Positions 16,680 to 25,659 of a stretch of DNA of 64,000 nucleotides are shown one piece after another. The stretch comes from Psychromonas sp030397575 (GTDB lineage Bacteria; Pseudomonadota; Gammaproteobacteria; Enterobacterales; Psychromonadaceae), in assembly GCF_046250175.1 (NCBI RefSeq), contig NZ_CP176468.1; one strand, given 5' to 3'. The translations under genes and the position numbers were made by a program. Below the pieces are notes generated by a model, which saw only the letters and a program-made list of their open reading frames with translations, ran no database searches and was not told the DNA's origin. Positions within the stretch are counted from its first letter, which is position 1. Every line of letters starts with the position of its first letter.

Positions 16680-17684
16680 ATGACGCAGTCACGCCAATCT
16701 CAGGTATCGTTATCTGATACCCCTTATTACCATTGTATTTCTCGCTGTGTTCGTCGAGCTTATCTGTGTGGAGAAGATAAATACACGGGAAAATCATTTG
16801 AGCATAGACGCCAATGGGTTGTTGAGCGTATGCATTACCTAGCCTCTCTGTTTAATATCGACATTTGCGCTTACGCTATCATGTCGAATCATTATCACCT
16901 TGTACTACATATCGACGAAGCGCTTAACGAAAGCTTAAGTCATGAAGAGGTTTGTGAACGTTGGTGTTTGCTTTATTCAAAACCTATACTCGTTGAACGT
17001 TGGCAATCAGAGCAAACAACCTCTGAGGCTGAAAAGAAAGCTGCATTAGCTATTATCGAAGGGTGGAGAGGGAGATTAGCGGATATTTCATGGTTTATGC
17101 GTTGTTTAAACGAATTCATTGCGCGTAAAGCCAATAAAGAAGATGAGTGCTCTGGGCGCTTTTGGGAAGGTCGATTTAAATCTCAAGCACTATTAGACGA
17201 AGATGCGCTATTAACTTGCATGGCTTATGTTGATTTGAATCCAGTGCGAGCAAAAATGAGTGTCAGTATAGAAACGTCAGAATATACATCCGCTTACGAA
17301 CGCATTCATGGTGTTGCCCAACAGCAAGAAAAGCCACTAGAATACACTTTTACTAAAAAGCCCTTATTTGGCTTTGTGGGTGATGAAAGCCAACATAATG
17401 CTGAAAACAACATTCAAGGTCTTCCATTTTCATTATTAGATTATATTGAATTAGTAGATTGGAGCGGGCGAATAATAAGGGAAGATAAACGTGGTGCAAT
17501 ATCAAATCAACGGCCTAGGCTATTGTCAATGCTTGCTTTAGACGATGAGACTTGGTTATCACTAGCGAGTAGTTTTGGTAAAGATTATCACGGGGCAGTG
17601 GGTTCGCTAGAAGCATTAGCGGCTTATGCAAGCAACACAGGTAAACGCTGGATAGCGAGTAAGAATCAATTACGACTGCATTAA
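16680..17684 (+). CDS. REP-associated tyrosine transposase (RAYT, Y1 family)
   Basis: A 334-residue single-domain Y1 transposase. It begins SLSDTPYYHCISRCVRRAYL, has the HUH metal site H71-Y72-H73 (MSNHYHLVLH) and the nucleophile Tyr183 in YVDLNPVRA, both diagnostic of the IS200/REP-associated group. These proteins nick and move or amplify short palindromic repeats and are usually stable, single-copy chromosomal genes. An AAGAGG ribosome binding site precedes the ATG. It abuts the truncated attC at the end of the cassette array. The C-terminal 100 residues after the Y1 domain are an extension seen in marine gammaproteobacterial members. Catalytic residues are intact. Confidence 0.9.
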   Translation: MTQSRQSQVSLSDTPYYHCISRCVRRAYLCGEDKYTGKSFEHRRQWVVERMHYLASLFNIDICAYAIMSNHYHLVLHIDEALNESLSHEEVCERWCLLYSKPILVERWQSEQTTSEAEKKAALAIIEGWRGRLADISWFMRCLNEFIARKANKEDECSGRFWEGRFKSQALLDEDALLTCMAYVDLNPVRAKMSVSIETSEYTSAYERIHGVAQQQEKPLEYTFTKKPLFGFVGDESQHNAENNIQGLPFSLLDYIELVDWSGRIIREDKRGAISNQRPRLLSMLALDDETWLSLASSFGKDYHGAVGSLEALAAYASNTGKRWIASKNQLRLH

Positions 17685-17986
17685 CCAGTGCACTTTTTTA
17701 TTCACAACATAATAAACGCTTCATTTAGCTACCGCTAAAACTTTGCATATTTGAAAAAGCCATTATTTGCCTTAAACACCCTCAAATTTATCTATTTTAC
17801 GATTAAATAAACTATTTTCTCATTTATTTTATTTTTCACTCATAAAAATAGCTTTGTTTTTTGGTTGTATAAAAAAATGGATGTCCACATATATTATATA
17901 TTTATTTGTGCAACGCTATAAACAATTCCTAATCATTTAAAGCATCTGAGTTATAATCTTTACTCATTTTTATTCAAGAAGTTATT
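17685..17986. other. Intergenic gap after the transposase gene
   Basis: This 302-bp AT-rich stretch has no gene. A 6-bp hairpin TTTAGC-TACC-GCTAAA (17724-17739) just after the transposase gene is the only candidate for a REP-like palindrome. No second copy was found in the window. The rest should hold the promoter of the downstream metallopeptidase gene, without a clear -10/-35. Confidence 0.4.
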
Positions 17987-18511
17987 ATGTCCAAGCCTCA
18001 AAACAACCTTAACCAACTTAAATATCTTTCTGCTTATTCACCACAAGTACAGACGCAAATTCAAACCTTATTGGATCAGGATAAGTTAGGGGATTTTTTA
18101 CTTAAAAAATATCCTAAACAACATTCTATTAATAACGATAAGTTGTTACGTGATTATGTTATGGATATTAAGAACCGTTATTTACGTAAATCATCACCAC
18201 TAAGCAAAATTACTTACGATAAAAAGATTCATGTAGTGAATAACGCGCTTGGTTTACATACCTTTGTGTCGAGAGTGCAGGGTAGTAAGTTAAAGAGTAA
18301 AAATGAAATTCGCATTAGTGAGATGTTTAAAGTTGCACCTGAACCTTTTCTAGAAATGATCGTGGTTCATGAGTTGGCGCATATACGTGAAAAAAATCAC
18401 GATAAAGCTTTTTATCAACTTTGTGAGCATATGCTGCCTGACTATCATCAGTTAGAGTTTGAGATGCGTTTGTATTTAACGCAGTTGGAACTTAAAGGTG
18501 GGATTTATTAG
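17987..18511 (+). CDS. YgjP-like M48-type metallopeptidase (DUF45)
   Basis: A 174-residue cytoplasmic protein of the YgjP/DUF45 family. The zinc site is HELAH at 128-132 with a third His at 138 (HIREKNHDKAFY), giving the family pattern HExxHx(5)H. An upstream segment KITYDKKIHVVNNALGLHTFVSRV precedes it. Homologues are annotated as M48 family or predicted metal-dependent hydrolases. E. coli YgjP has been reported to act on nucleotides, so the peptidase label is not certain. It is monocistronic, and its stop is followed at once by a heptamer repeat array. Confidence 0.85.
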   Translation: MSKPQNNLNQLKYLSAYSPQVQTQIQTLLDQDKLGDFLLKKYPKQHSINNDKLLRDYVMDIKNRYLRKSSPLSKITYDKKIHVVNNALGLHTFVSRVQGSKLKSKNEIRISEMFKVAPEPFLEMIVVHELAHIREKNHDKAFYQLCEHMLPDYHQLEFEMRLYLTQLELKGGIY

Positions 18512-18517
18512 GTTGGT

Positions 18518-18657
18518 AGGTGTTAGATGCTAGGTGTAAAGTACAAGGTGCAAGATGATAGATGATAGATATTAGATGCAAGGTGTAAGGTACGAGATGT
18601 TAGTTGTAAGGTACAAGATGCTAGATGTAAGGTGCTAGGTACAAGGTGCTAGATGCC
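18518..18657. repeat. Degenerate heptanucleotide tandem repeat, 20 units
   Basis: Exactly 20 contiguous 7-bp units run from 18518 to 18657 without any phase slip. Each unit begins A(G/A)(G/A/T) and the consensus is AGRTGYA (for example AGGTGTA, AGATGCT, AGGTACA, AGATGAT). It fills the gap between the convergent ends of the YgjP-like gene (18511) and oleD (18664). It contains stop codons in several frames and is not coding. Confidence 0.9.
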
Positions 18658-18663
18658 TCGCGA

Positions 18664-19743
18664 TTAGCTGTCGTTTTTTGTTTGTAAAGCGTGTTTTAAG
18701 TGCTTCATGCCTTGATCCATTGATACTAATACTTGGTAGTTAAAGTCTTGTTTTGCGGCGTCTAGGTTAAAGTAATGGCTGGTGGATAATTGCTTTGCTA
18801 CGAAGCGGGTCATGATTGGTTCATCCTGCTTACCTGTTTTTAAATACCACCATTCTAAAATAGTACCCACAAAGTAAGCGAGGCCCCTTGGTACACGCGC
18901 AGTTACTTTGTTTAAACCAGCTACAGCTAAGATGTTATTTAACATCTCGGCCATTAAAATAGGTTGGTCATTACTGATAAAGTAGGCTTTTCCTGTACAG
19001 GCTGCATTGTCTTCACTGAGTGTGACCGCCGCCATCAGGTGTGCATATACGGCATTGTCGATATAAGTGGTGTCCACTAGTTTATCTTTCTTGCCTACCA
19101 GCTTAAGTTTACCAGCTTTTGCTCTTTCGATAACACGCGGTACAAGATGTGGATCGCCTGGGCCCCAAATAAGGTGAGGTCTTAAAGCTACGGTTTTGAG
19201 TTTTCCACTGTTAGCCTCTAACACTTTTTGCTCAGCAACTGCTTTTGATAGCCCATAGAAGTTTAAGAATTGTTTGGCGTAGGGCTGAGATTCATCGATA
19301 TAGTCTTCATCTTCACCTGCAAAGGTTACACTGGGCGTGCTGGTGTAAATAAATTTGTCGATATTATGGTGATGACAGGCTGCAATGGCGTTCTCTGTAC
19401 CTACTACATTTGACTTGAAATAACTGGCTTTATCTCCCCAAACGCCGGCTTTAGAGGCAACATGAAAAACCATATCGCAACCTTGCATAGCATTGATGAC
19501 AGCTTGTTTATCTTGAAGGTCACCTTTGATCAAGGTGACACCTAACTCTTTGAGGTGAGGGTAGTCACTACGGGCAAAACCAACCACTTTAATATCTGCC
19601 GCACGTAAAAAACGGCATAAAGCGGTCCCTAAGAATCCACCTGCACCTGTGATAAACACACATTTGACTTGTGAGGCTAAACACTTGAGTACCGTTTGTT
19701 GTTCTATCAATAGGTCAGAAAAGTTAAAGTCGGGTGTTTGCAT
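18664..19743 (-). CDS. oleD: OleD: NAD(P)H-dependent 2-alkyl-3-oxoalkanoate reductase
   Basis: A 359-residue short-chain reductase of the extended epimerase type. It reduces the 2-alkyl-3-ketoacid made by OleA to a beta-hydroxy acid in long-chain olefin synthesis. Visible are the dinucleotide-binding GAGGFLG at 33-39, the CDMVFHVASKAG segment, and the catalytic YGLSK (Tyr163, Lys167). The chosen ATG at 19743 lies 2 bp after the oleC stop with AGAG upstream. A longer reading from a TTG at 19767 would overlap oleC and adds nothing recognisable. It is the last gene of oleABCD, adjacent to the heptamer repeat. Confidence 0.93.
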   Translation of the reverse strand: MQTPDFNFSDLLIEQQTVLKCLASQVKCVFITGAGGFLGTALCRFLRAADIKVVGFARSDYPHLKELGVTLIKGDLQDKQAVINAMQGCDMVFHVASKAGVWGDKASYFKSNVVGTENAIAACHHHNIDKFIYTSTPSVTFAGEDEDYIDESQPYAKQFLNFYGLSKAVAEQKVLEANSGKLKTVALRPHLIWGPGDPHLVPRVIERAKAGKLKLVGKKDKLVDTTYIDNAVYAHLMAAVTLSEDNAACTGKAYFISNDQPILMAEMLNNILAVAGLNKVTARVPRGLAYFVGTILEWWYLKTGKQDEPIMTRFVAKQLSTSHYFNLDAAKQDFNYQVLVSMDQGMKHLKHALQTKNDS

Positions 19744-19745
19744 AG

Positions 19746-21443
19746 TTAACTCTGTTGTTGTGCCCAAATGGCTAATTTTTCGCGGAATATTTTAGCGTTG
19801 TGGCGAATATCCATAGGAAACTGCTTATGGATATAAAATAGGTCAATCCCTTGGGTATGGCTATGCTTCTCAGCTAACTCTTGTAATTCAAAGAACAAAC
19901 GGGTGCTATCTAACCTATTTTCTTTATTCACTTCGATGCAGATTGCGGGTGTTGATTTTCCGTTACGTTGAACGGTTACTAATGCACTGCGTTTGATGCT
20001 GTTATGTGTATTGAATATACGCTCACAAGGAATCGAATAATAAGTTTTATTTGTTTGGAGGTGGTTAGAGTCAACACGATGTGCTTTTCGACCACACATC
20101 CAGAGTTTTCCTTGGTCATCAATATAACCTAAGTCACCCATACGATGTCTAATGACATCGCCATCTTTAATTTTTGCTAATTCAGTAGCACTTTCACGAC
20201 GATAATAAGCAGCACTGACTTGTGGCCCTTTAACTACTATCTCACCAATTTCAAAAGCGGGTAAGGTTAAGTCCGAATGCCAATCTTGAATAATCTCTTC
20301 ATCTATATTGATAATCTTGATTTCAACATTATCAATAGCATAGCCGACACAAATACCGCCACCTTGTTCGGTAATTTGAGACGTTTTAAGCATTTGTTTA
20401 CTGCCAATTTTACTGATCGGTAATGACTCTGTAGCACCATAGGAGTTAATCACTTCTGCATTGCCAGTTAGCATTTCACTGAAACGATTTATCGCCTCTA
20501 ATGAAGCCGGCGCGCCTGCCGATATCACTCGTTTTAGGCTGGGTAAACTATGTTGTTTGCTTTGACCTGATTTACCTAATACTTCTAACAATGCAGGATT
20601 CGCAAATAGGTTAGTACATTGGTATTTTTCAATGGCAGCAAAGATGAAATCTGGATTAGCTTTAATCGGCTGACTGGCATCCATATCTGGCACAATGGAA
20701 GCCATGCCTAATGCAGGGCCAAATAAAGAAAATAGTGGAAAAGTGGCTAAATCCATTTCACCGGATTTTATTTGGTAGTCGTGCTTTAGCACTTTGATTT
20801 GTGCTTCAAACATTCTATGAGTATAAACCACACCTTTTGGTGTACCTGTACTACCGCTAGTAAATAAAATCGCCGCTAGTTTATCTAATGGCGGTTCCTG
20901 CATTTTAAAACGTGCAGTACGTGGGTATTGTTTTAACAAGCTGGTCAGTTGTTTGCCGCCTGCAAGTGCAGGGCCACCAACATTAATCACATGCTTAATG
21001 GTTTGTTTGCCCCAAGCAAATAACAAGCGTGCTATTTGTGCTTTAGGAATGCCAATAAAAGCTTCAGGCTGCGATTCTTCAAAACATTGTTTTAAGTTTT
21101 TAATGCCCATGCCTGGGTCAACTAAAATAGGTACAATACCAGCTTTAAATAGCGCAAAGGTCAGATTAAAGAAAACAATGCTGGGTGTCACCATCAACAC
21201 GGCTTTAGTGCCCGGTTTTAGTCCAAACTCGGTTAAAGCAAAAGCGATATCGTCACTTTGTTGGTGCAGTGTTTTGAAGTCTATCTCTTGATAAGTGAGG
21301 CCACTGCGTGTGCTTTTTTGTACACTTACTGCCAATTTATCGGGGATTTTTTGTGATGCTATAACTAAGTGGCGACACAAGTTTCCTTTTGTCGCCTTAG
21401 CTTGTTTTTTAAGACTTCGTTTAGAAGGTTTGGTGTTGGCCAT
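19746..21443 (-). CDS. oleC: OleC: AMP-dependent beta-lactone synthetase
   Basis: A 565-residue adenylate-forming enzyme. In olefin biosynthesis it activates the 2-alkyl-3-hydroxyacid and closes it to a beta-lactone. The ATP/AMP loop FTSGSTGTPKG is at residues 194-204, a second motif YGATESLP follows, and GDLGYIDDQGKLW forms the hinge region. The N-terminus is lysine-rich (TKPSKRSLKKQAKATKG), possibly for association with the Ole complex. It starts immediately after the oleB stop (no gap) and its stop is 2 bp before oleD, so translation is likely coupled. Context of oleA, oleB and oleD distinguishes it from ordinary acyl-CoA ligases. Confidence 0.93.
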   Translation of the reverse strand: MANTKPSKRSLKKQAKATKGNLCRHLVIASQKIPDKLAVSVQKSTRSGLTYQEIDFKTLHQQSDDIAFALTEFGLKPGTKAVLMVTPSIVFFNLTFALFKAGIVPILVDPGMGIKNLKQCFEESQPEAFIGIPKAQIARLLFAWGKQTIKHVINVGGPALAGGKQLTSLLKQYPRTARFKMQEPPLDKLAAILFTSGSTGTPKGVVYTHRMFEAQIKVLKHDYQIKSGEMDLATFPLFSLFGPALGMASIVPDMDASQPIKANPDFIFAAIEKYQCTNLFANPALLEVLGKSGQSKQHSLPSLKRVISAGAPASLEAINRFSEMLTGNAEVINSYGATESLPISKIGSKQMLKTSQITEQGGGICVGYAIDNVEIKIINIDEEIIQDWHSDLTLPAFEIGEIVVKGPQVSAAYYRRESATELAKIKDGDVIRHRMGDLGYIDDQGKLWMCGRKAHRVDSNHLQTNKTYYSIPCERIFNTHNSIKRSALVTVQRNGKSTPAICIEVNKENRLDSTRLFFELQELAEKHSHTQGIDLFYIHKQFPMDIRHNAKIFREKLAIWAQQQS

Positions 21444-22325
21444 TTATGGGTTAGTCGTCATAAACTTTTGTACAATATTAATCACTTCATTACTCGCATC
21501 TTCGAGAATGTAGTGCCCGCAGTCTGCAAATTCATGGACATCTGCATGAGGCATTTTTTGTTTCCAAACGGCTAAGAAGTGCTTATCAAATACAAAGTCT
21601 TGCAACCCCCAGCAGATCACTGTCGGTATGTTTTGAAACTGTTGTAAACTATGATCAATACTTTCCACTAACTTATAGTTTCGGTCTTTTTTTACTAATG
21701 GAATATCTTGCACAAAGCGTAATGTGGAGATACGGTTTTTCCAAGAGTTGAATGGTGCAACATAAGCTTCACGGATCGTTTTCGACATCGGTTTACGTTT
21801 TACACCGACATAAGAAGCGATTGAAGAGAAGGCGTTTAATCCTCGAACTAATACGGTACCTAAATAAGTATTACGACAAATCCATAATGGAATTGGGAAT
21901 TTTTTAGTCTTTGGTAGATTAAAGGCTGCAGTATTTAATATCACTAAACGTTTAATTCTCTCTGGGTACCGAGCTGCATAGCCCATTCCAATCATGCCTC
22001 CCCAGTCGTGAACCACTAAGGTGATGTTTTGTTTGATATCAAGATGGTCTAATAAAGACTCTAGATCATTAATACGCTGATTTAAGGTGTAATCGTAATC
22101 TTTATCTGAGGGTTTATCAGATAAACCACAACCGATGTGATCAGGCACGATACATTGGTATTGATGACTAAGTTCCGTCACTAAGTTTCGGTAGTAGAAT
22201 GACCAACTTGGATTACCATGTACCATTACAACAGGCTCGCCTTTACCTTCGTTAAGGTAGTGGTATTGCTGTCCATTAAGTGTTAAAAAGTTACGTCTAA
22301 AAGGGAATAAACTATCAAAATTCAT
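21444..22325 (-). CDS. oleB: OleB: alpha/beta-hydrolase-fold beta-lactone decarboxylase
   Basis: A 293-residue alpha/beta hydrolase related to haloalkane dehalogenases. It converts the beta-lactone from OleC to a cis-alkene and CO2. HGNPSWSFYYR (36-46) forms the oxyanion region, Asp107 in VVHDWGG is the nucleophile, and the catalytic His lies in DCGHYILEDA near the C-terminus. The ATG at 22325 follows the oleA stop by one base (TAAGATG) and has GGAG within the end of oleA. A TTG at 22343 would give a longer, overlapping form without family support. Haloalkane dehalogenase is the alternative annotation but the cluster decides. Confidence 0.93.
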   Translation of the reverse strand: MNFDSLFPFRRNFLTLNGQQYHYLNEGKGEPVVMVHGNPSWSFYYRNLVTELSHQYQCIVPDHIGCGLSDKPSDKDYDYTLNQRINDLESLLDHLDIKQNITLVVHDWGGMIGMGYAARYPERIKRLVILNTAAFNLPKTKKFPIPLWICRNTYLGTVLVRGLNAFSSIASYVGVKRKPMSKTIREAYVAPFNSWKNRISTLRFVQDIPLVKKDRNYKLVESIDHSLQQFQNIPTVICWGLQDFVFDKHFLAVWKQKMPHADVHEFADCGHYILEDASNEVINIVQKFMTTNP

Positions 22326-22326
22326 C

Positions 22327-23376
22327 TTACCACTCCAATCCAAGCATCATGCAGTTTAATCCACTGCCTATTCCTAAAAAGCTGACGTTGTCGCCTTTTT
22401 GTAAAAATCCATTTTCATCGGCTAATGCTGCTGTCACAGGAAGCGATACAGTGCCCATATTGCCCAAATATTGATAAGTTGGGTACTCTTTTTCAGATGG
22501 GATATTAAGTGCAGTTAACACTTGTTTTTGATTTGCTGAGCCTACTTGGTGACAAATCACTTTATCAACACTGTCTACTGACCATTGTTGTTGTGATAAA
22601 AAGTCTTTCCAAGTATCTAATGCTAACGCAACACCTTCTTTAAGTAGTGGTACGGCATTAGTACGCATGAACTCACGATGCAATTTAAGTCCTACTTCCT
22701 GCAGGCCCCATTTACACAGGTCATGATGCTCTGGTGCAGATAGGTGGCTTGCACCTAGTAATTTATGTTGGCGTTGATTTTTTAAAGGTAGGCTACCATC
22801 TGTAAGTAATACAGCAATCGCGCCTGAACCACCGGTTAATGTTGCCAGTGATTGAGAAAAATTTTGGATCGTTTGGTCTGACAGCATGTTGTCGATAGTG
22901 ATATCAACAATGTGGCGTGCTGATTCACAAGAAACCACTAAGCCAGCTTTAATTTGACCAAGTTCGATACGGTTAGCAATATCCAATATGCCTGATAACA
23001 CGCCCAAACATGCATTACTAATATCGTAAATAGCTGTGCTTTTATTAACCCCTAATTCAGCGGCAATACGACAAGCAGTTGCTGGCTCATGTTGGTCGCG
23101 ACATACGCCGGTATAAACGACAGCACCAATATCATCAACATTAACACCTGTTTCATCTAATGATTTTTTAGCGGCTTCGATTGCACCGTCAGAAAGACGA
23201 TGGTCTTTTGGCCACCATCTTCTTTGTTCAATACCCGTTAACGCAGCAAGTTGACCTGTTGGAATGCGCAATTTTTGATACAAAGGTGCAAGTCTAGATT
23301 CTAGCTCTGTACTTGAGACCACTTCAGGGGCTAATTCATAAGCCATACTATTGATATAAACGCGGGAATATTTCAT
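22327..23376 (-). CDS. oleA: OleA: thiolase-fold head-to-head fatty acyl condensing enzyme
   Basis: A 349-residue thiolase-superfamily enzyme that joins two fatty acyl-CoAs by non-decarboxylative Claisen condensation, the first step of long-chain olefin synthesis. The catalytic Cys123 is in SNACLGVLSG. Glu97 in CRDQHEPATA lies 26 residues before it, the same spacing as the characteristic Glu117/Cys143 pair of Xanthomonas OleA, which separates OleA from FabH. The His (VICHQVGSANQ) and Asn of the active site are present. It is the first gene of oleABCD. A 154-bp gap separates it from mnmC upstream and holds an inverted repeat. Confidence 0.94.
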   Translation of the reverse strand: MKYSRVYINSMAYELAPEVVSSTELESRLAPLYQKLRIPTGQLAALTGIEQRRWWPKDHRLSDGAIEAAKKSLDETGVNVDDIGAVVYTGVCRDQHEPATACRIAAELGVNKSTAIYDISNACLGVLSGILDIANRIELGQIKAGLVVSCESARHIVDITIDNMLSDQTIQNFSQSLATLTGGSGAIAVLLTDGSLPLKNQRQHKLLGASHLSAPEHHDLCKWGLQEVGLKLHREFMRTNAVPLLKEGVALALDTWKDFLSQQQWSVDSVDKVICHQVGSANQKQVLTALNIPSEKEYPTYQYLGNMGTVSLPVTAALADENGFLQKGDNVSFLGIGSGLNCMMLGLEW

Positions 23377-23530
23377 TAAGCTGTAATTTTTCTCTTTAAT
23401 TTTTTAAAAAGGACTTTTTAAATCAACCCTCAAACCGGAGCGCTAGATTACCGTAATTTATCCGGTTAACAAAGTCCAATAGAGGTTGTGTTTCTAATAA
23501 CTACTGATTTTTTGCAAAAGCGTTTGTTTT
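23377..23530 (-). promoter_or_regulatory. oleA upstream region with inverted repeat
   Basis: The gap between mnmC and oleA contains a 7-bp inverted repeat AACCGGA/TCCGGTT (23433-23439 and 23461-23467, 21-nt spacer) and an AGCGCT palindrome at 23439-23444. Being 55-90 bp upstream of the oleA ATG, it may be an operator or promoter-proximal structure. No known regulator site is recognised. Confidence 0.35.
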
Positions 23531-25546
23531 TTACTCTTTTAAGGGCTTATTTTTAGCCATGTAATTGAGCCATTGACGCGGTATTTGCATCTTTTTATAG
23601 ATTTTATTGGCAATGGGCAAGCTTTCACTGTTTATTCTACTGGCTAAGATTTCAGCTAACAGAGGTGCACTACATAATCCTCTCGAACCTAAGCCGGTAA
23701 TTAGATAGGCGTTGGGTAACGTAGGTAGATTTGAATGCGACACTGTGCCAGCCTGATAATCTTTCTTGAGCTGATCATAGTCTGTTAACTCACCTAAATA
23801 AGGGAAATGATCTCGGGTTGTTGTTCGCGTAGCAATATGAGCTTGGTCATTAGTTAGAATAGTGTCTACCCAAGCTTTACCTGCGATACACTTTTTAAGT
23901 TTTTGATGATTTTCTTGTTGTTCACTTTCTCGGTAATCAATATTTTCATCATGACGTTTGAAAGTTGCGCCCATGCAATGTTCACCTTGCATTGCTGGTG
24001 TTAAATATCCTTCATGGCACAGGGGTAATTTTAACGTAGTTAAAGCGTCGTTACTTGGAACATGACTGACTTGTCCTCTTGCTGCGGACAAAGGTACTGC
24101 TCTGCATTGTTTAAACTTGAGTGTGTCCATACCAGCCGCAATTACAATGTATTGATGATTAAATGTCGATGCTTGATGTTGACCTGTAGTGACGGTGGTT
24201 AATGTCCAATTACTTGAGGTATCCGATGTTTGCAGTTCAACATTATCAACACGACGATCGCAATGTATTTGCACATTAGGATATGTCGCTAATACTGCAC
24301 TCAGTGAGTTGATTAACTCTCTTGGACTTAACCAACCTGCATTTGGATAATATAAACTTTGGTGGCCAATATCTAAGCCTGCTAATACATCTGTTTGCTG
24401 CTCTGTTAACCATTTTACTAGCGTGCTCGGCAGTTGCGCTTGGTTGATTTTATTTAACTTCCGATGTGAGGTCTGGTCGTAAGCAAGTTGCAGCAGTCCA
24501 TTAAATTGGTGAGAAAAGGGCACCTGTGAATCAATGTCTTTATAAAAATTTAATGCATACAGGTAGGCATTAGCAAATAACTGACTGAGTTCATCATGCT
24601 GCTGATTAAGCAATGGATACAATGCACCCTGTAAGTTACCAGAAGCTCCAGAACCTAGCGTCTCATCAGCACAATATACAGTGACTTTGTTATCTCGTTT
24701 GGCAAGAGACAATGCTGTGCATAATCCTGCAATGCCACCACCTATAATTGCCACATCGGTTTGTTGAGTTTGTGCTTTTTTAGTTTGTTCAACTTCGGTT
24801 GGCTGAACAACTCCCACTAACATTTCACGCTTTTTACCATAGCCTTTTCGTTTTGACATGATGAAGCCGGAATCGATTAATGCGCGCCTTACAAAACCTG
24901 CTGCAGTAAAAGTTGCTAATGTGGCTTCAGGTTTACTTAAGTTAAACATTTTTTGAAACAAAACCTGATGCCACATTTCTGGATTTTTATGTGGATTAAA
25001 TCCATCTAAATACCACGCATCAACAATGCCTTTTGGGTCACCAATTATGTTGTCTAGTTGCTGGTTAACATCACCAAACCATAGGTCTAGTAGTATTTGC
25101 CCATGGTTAAATGAGAGACGATGACAACCTACTAACGGTAAAGGGTATTGGTCGATCAGTTGCGTTGATAGACCGGAAAATTGTCTAAACTGATTAAGAG
25201 TAGTGCGTAATGCTTCTATCTCTAAAGGATATAATTCGAAGCTGATAAAGTGTAAACGTTGTAGCTTAGCTTCCTTGTTATTGGCTTTAAATTCATTGAA
25301 TTTTAATGCTGTAGTGAGGAAATTAAGTCCTGAACCAAATCCAGTCTCTGCGATACAAAATTCTTCAGAATTAGAGGCTTGCCATCTATTTAATAGATCA
25401 TTGCCTGAAAAAAACACATATTCTGATTCATCTGCACCATGGTCATTATTGAAGTAAATATCATCAAATTGTGTAGAAAATGGCTCAGACTGATCTGACC
25501 AGTCAAGTTGTGCATGGTTAATTATATTGTTTTTGTCTTGAGACAA
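23531..25546 (-). CDS. mnmC: MnmC: bifunctional tRNA mnm5s2U34 biosynthesis enzyme
   Basis: A 671-residue two-domain enzyme that finishes 5-methylaminomethyl-2-thiouridine at tRNA wobble position 34. The N-terminal methyltransferase (about 1-250) has ETGFGSGLNFL for SAM binding and DAWYLDGFNPHKNPEMW. The C-terminal FAD-dependent oxidoreductase (about 260-660) starts with VAIIGGGIAGLCTALSLAKR. Together they remove the carboxymethyl group and methylate the product. The start is a TTG at 25546 with AAGGA 7 nt upstream. No better ATG exists before the conserved region. It is divergent from fabB, the same neighbour as in E. coli. Confidence 0.95.
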   Translation of the reverse strand: MSQDKNNIINHAQLDWSDQSEPFSTQFDDIYFNNDHGADESEYVFFSGNDLLNRWQASNSEEFCIAETGFGSGLNFLTTALKFNEFKANNKEAKLQRLHFISFELYPLEIEALRTTLNQFRQFSGLSTQLIDQYPLPLVGCHRLSFNHGQILLDLWFGDVNQQLDNIIGDPKGIVDAWYLDGFNPHKNPEMWHQVLFQKMFNLSKPEATLATFTAAGFVRRALIDSGFIMSKRKGYGKKREMLVGVVQPTEVEQTKKAQTQQTDVAIIGGGIAGLCTALSLAKRDNKVTVYCADETLGSGASGNLQGALYPLLNQQHDELSQLFANAYLYALNFYKDIDSQVPFSHQFNGLLQLAYDQTSHRKLNKINQAQLPSTLVKWLTEQQTDVLAGLDIGHQSLYYPNAGWLSPRELINSLSAVLATYPNVQIHCDRRVDNVELQTSDTSSNWTLTTVTTGQHQASTFNHQYIVIAAGMDTLKFKQCRAVPLSAARGQVSHVPSNDALTTLKLPLCHEGYLTPAMQGEHCMGATFKRHDENIDYRESEQQENHQKLKKCIAGKAWVDTILTNDQAHIATRTTTRDHFPYLGELTDYDQLKKDYQAGTVSHSNLPTLPNAYLITGLGSRGLCSAPLLAEILASRINSESLPIANKIYKKMQIPRQWLNYMAKNKPLKE

Positions 25547-25659
25547 GTTATATTCCTTGTATATTAGATCATAATTTAGAGCAGTCAGGTTGATTTAGGA
25601 TAAATCACTTCACACTTGATGATCATATAATTAGTCCCTCAAGCAATAAAGGCTTAATA

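Noticed and set aside
18512..18663. Heptamer array as a CRISPR or phase-variation tract
   Set aside because: There are no spacers of constant length, the units are diverged, and the array is outside any coding frame or obvious promoter.
19744..19767. Longer OleD start at a TTG
   Set aside because: It overlaps oleC and lacks its own ribosome binding site. The ATG at 19743 is better placed.
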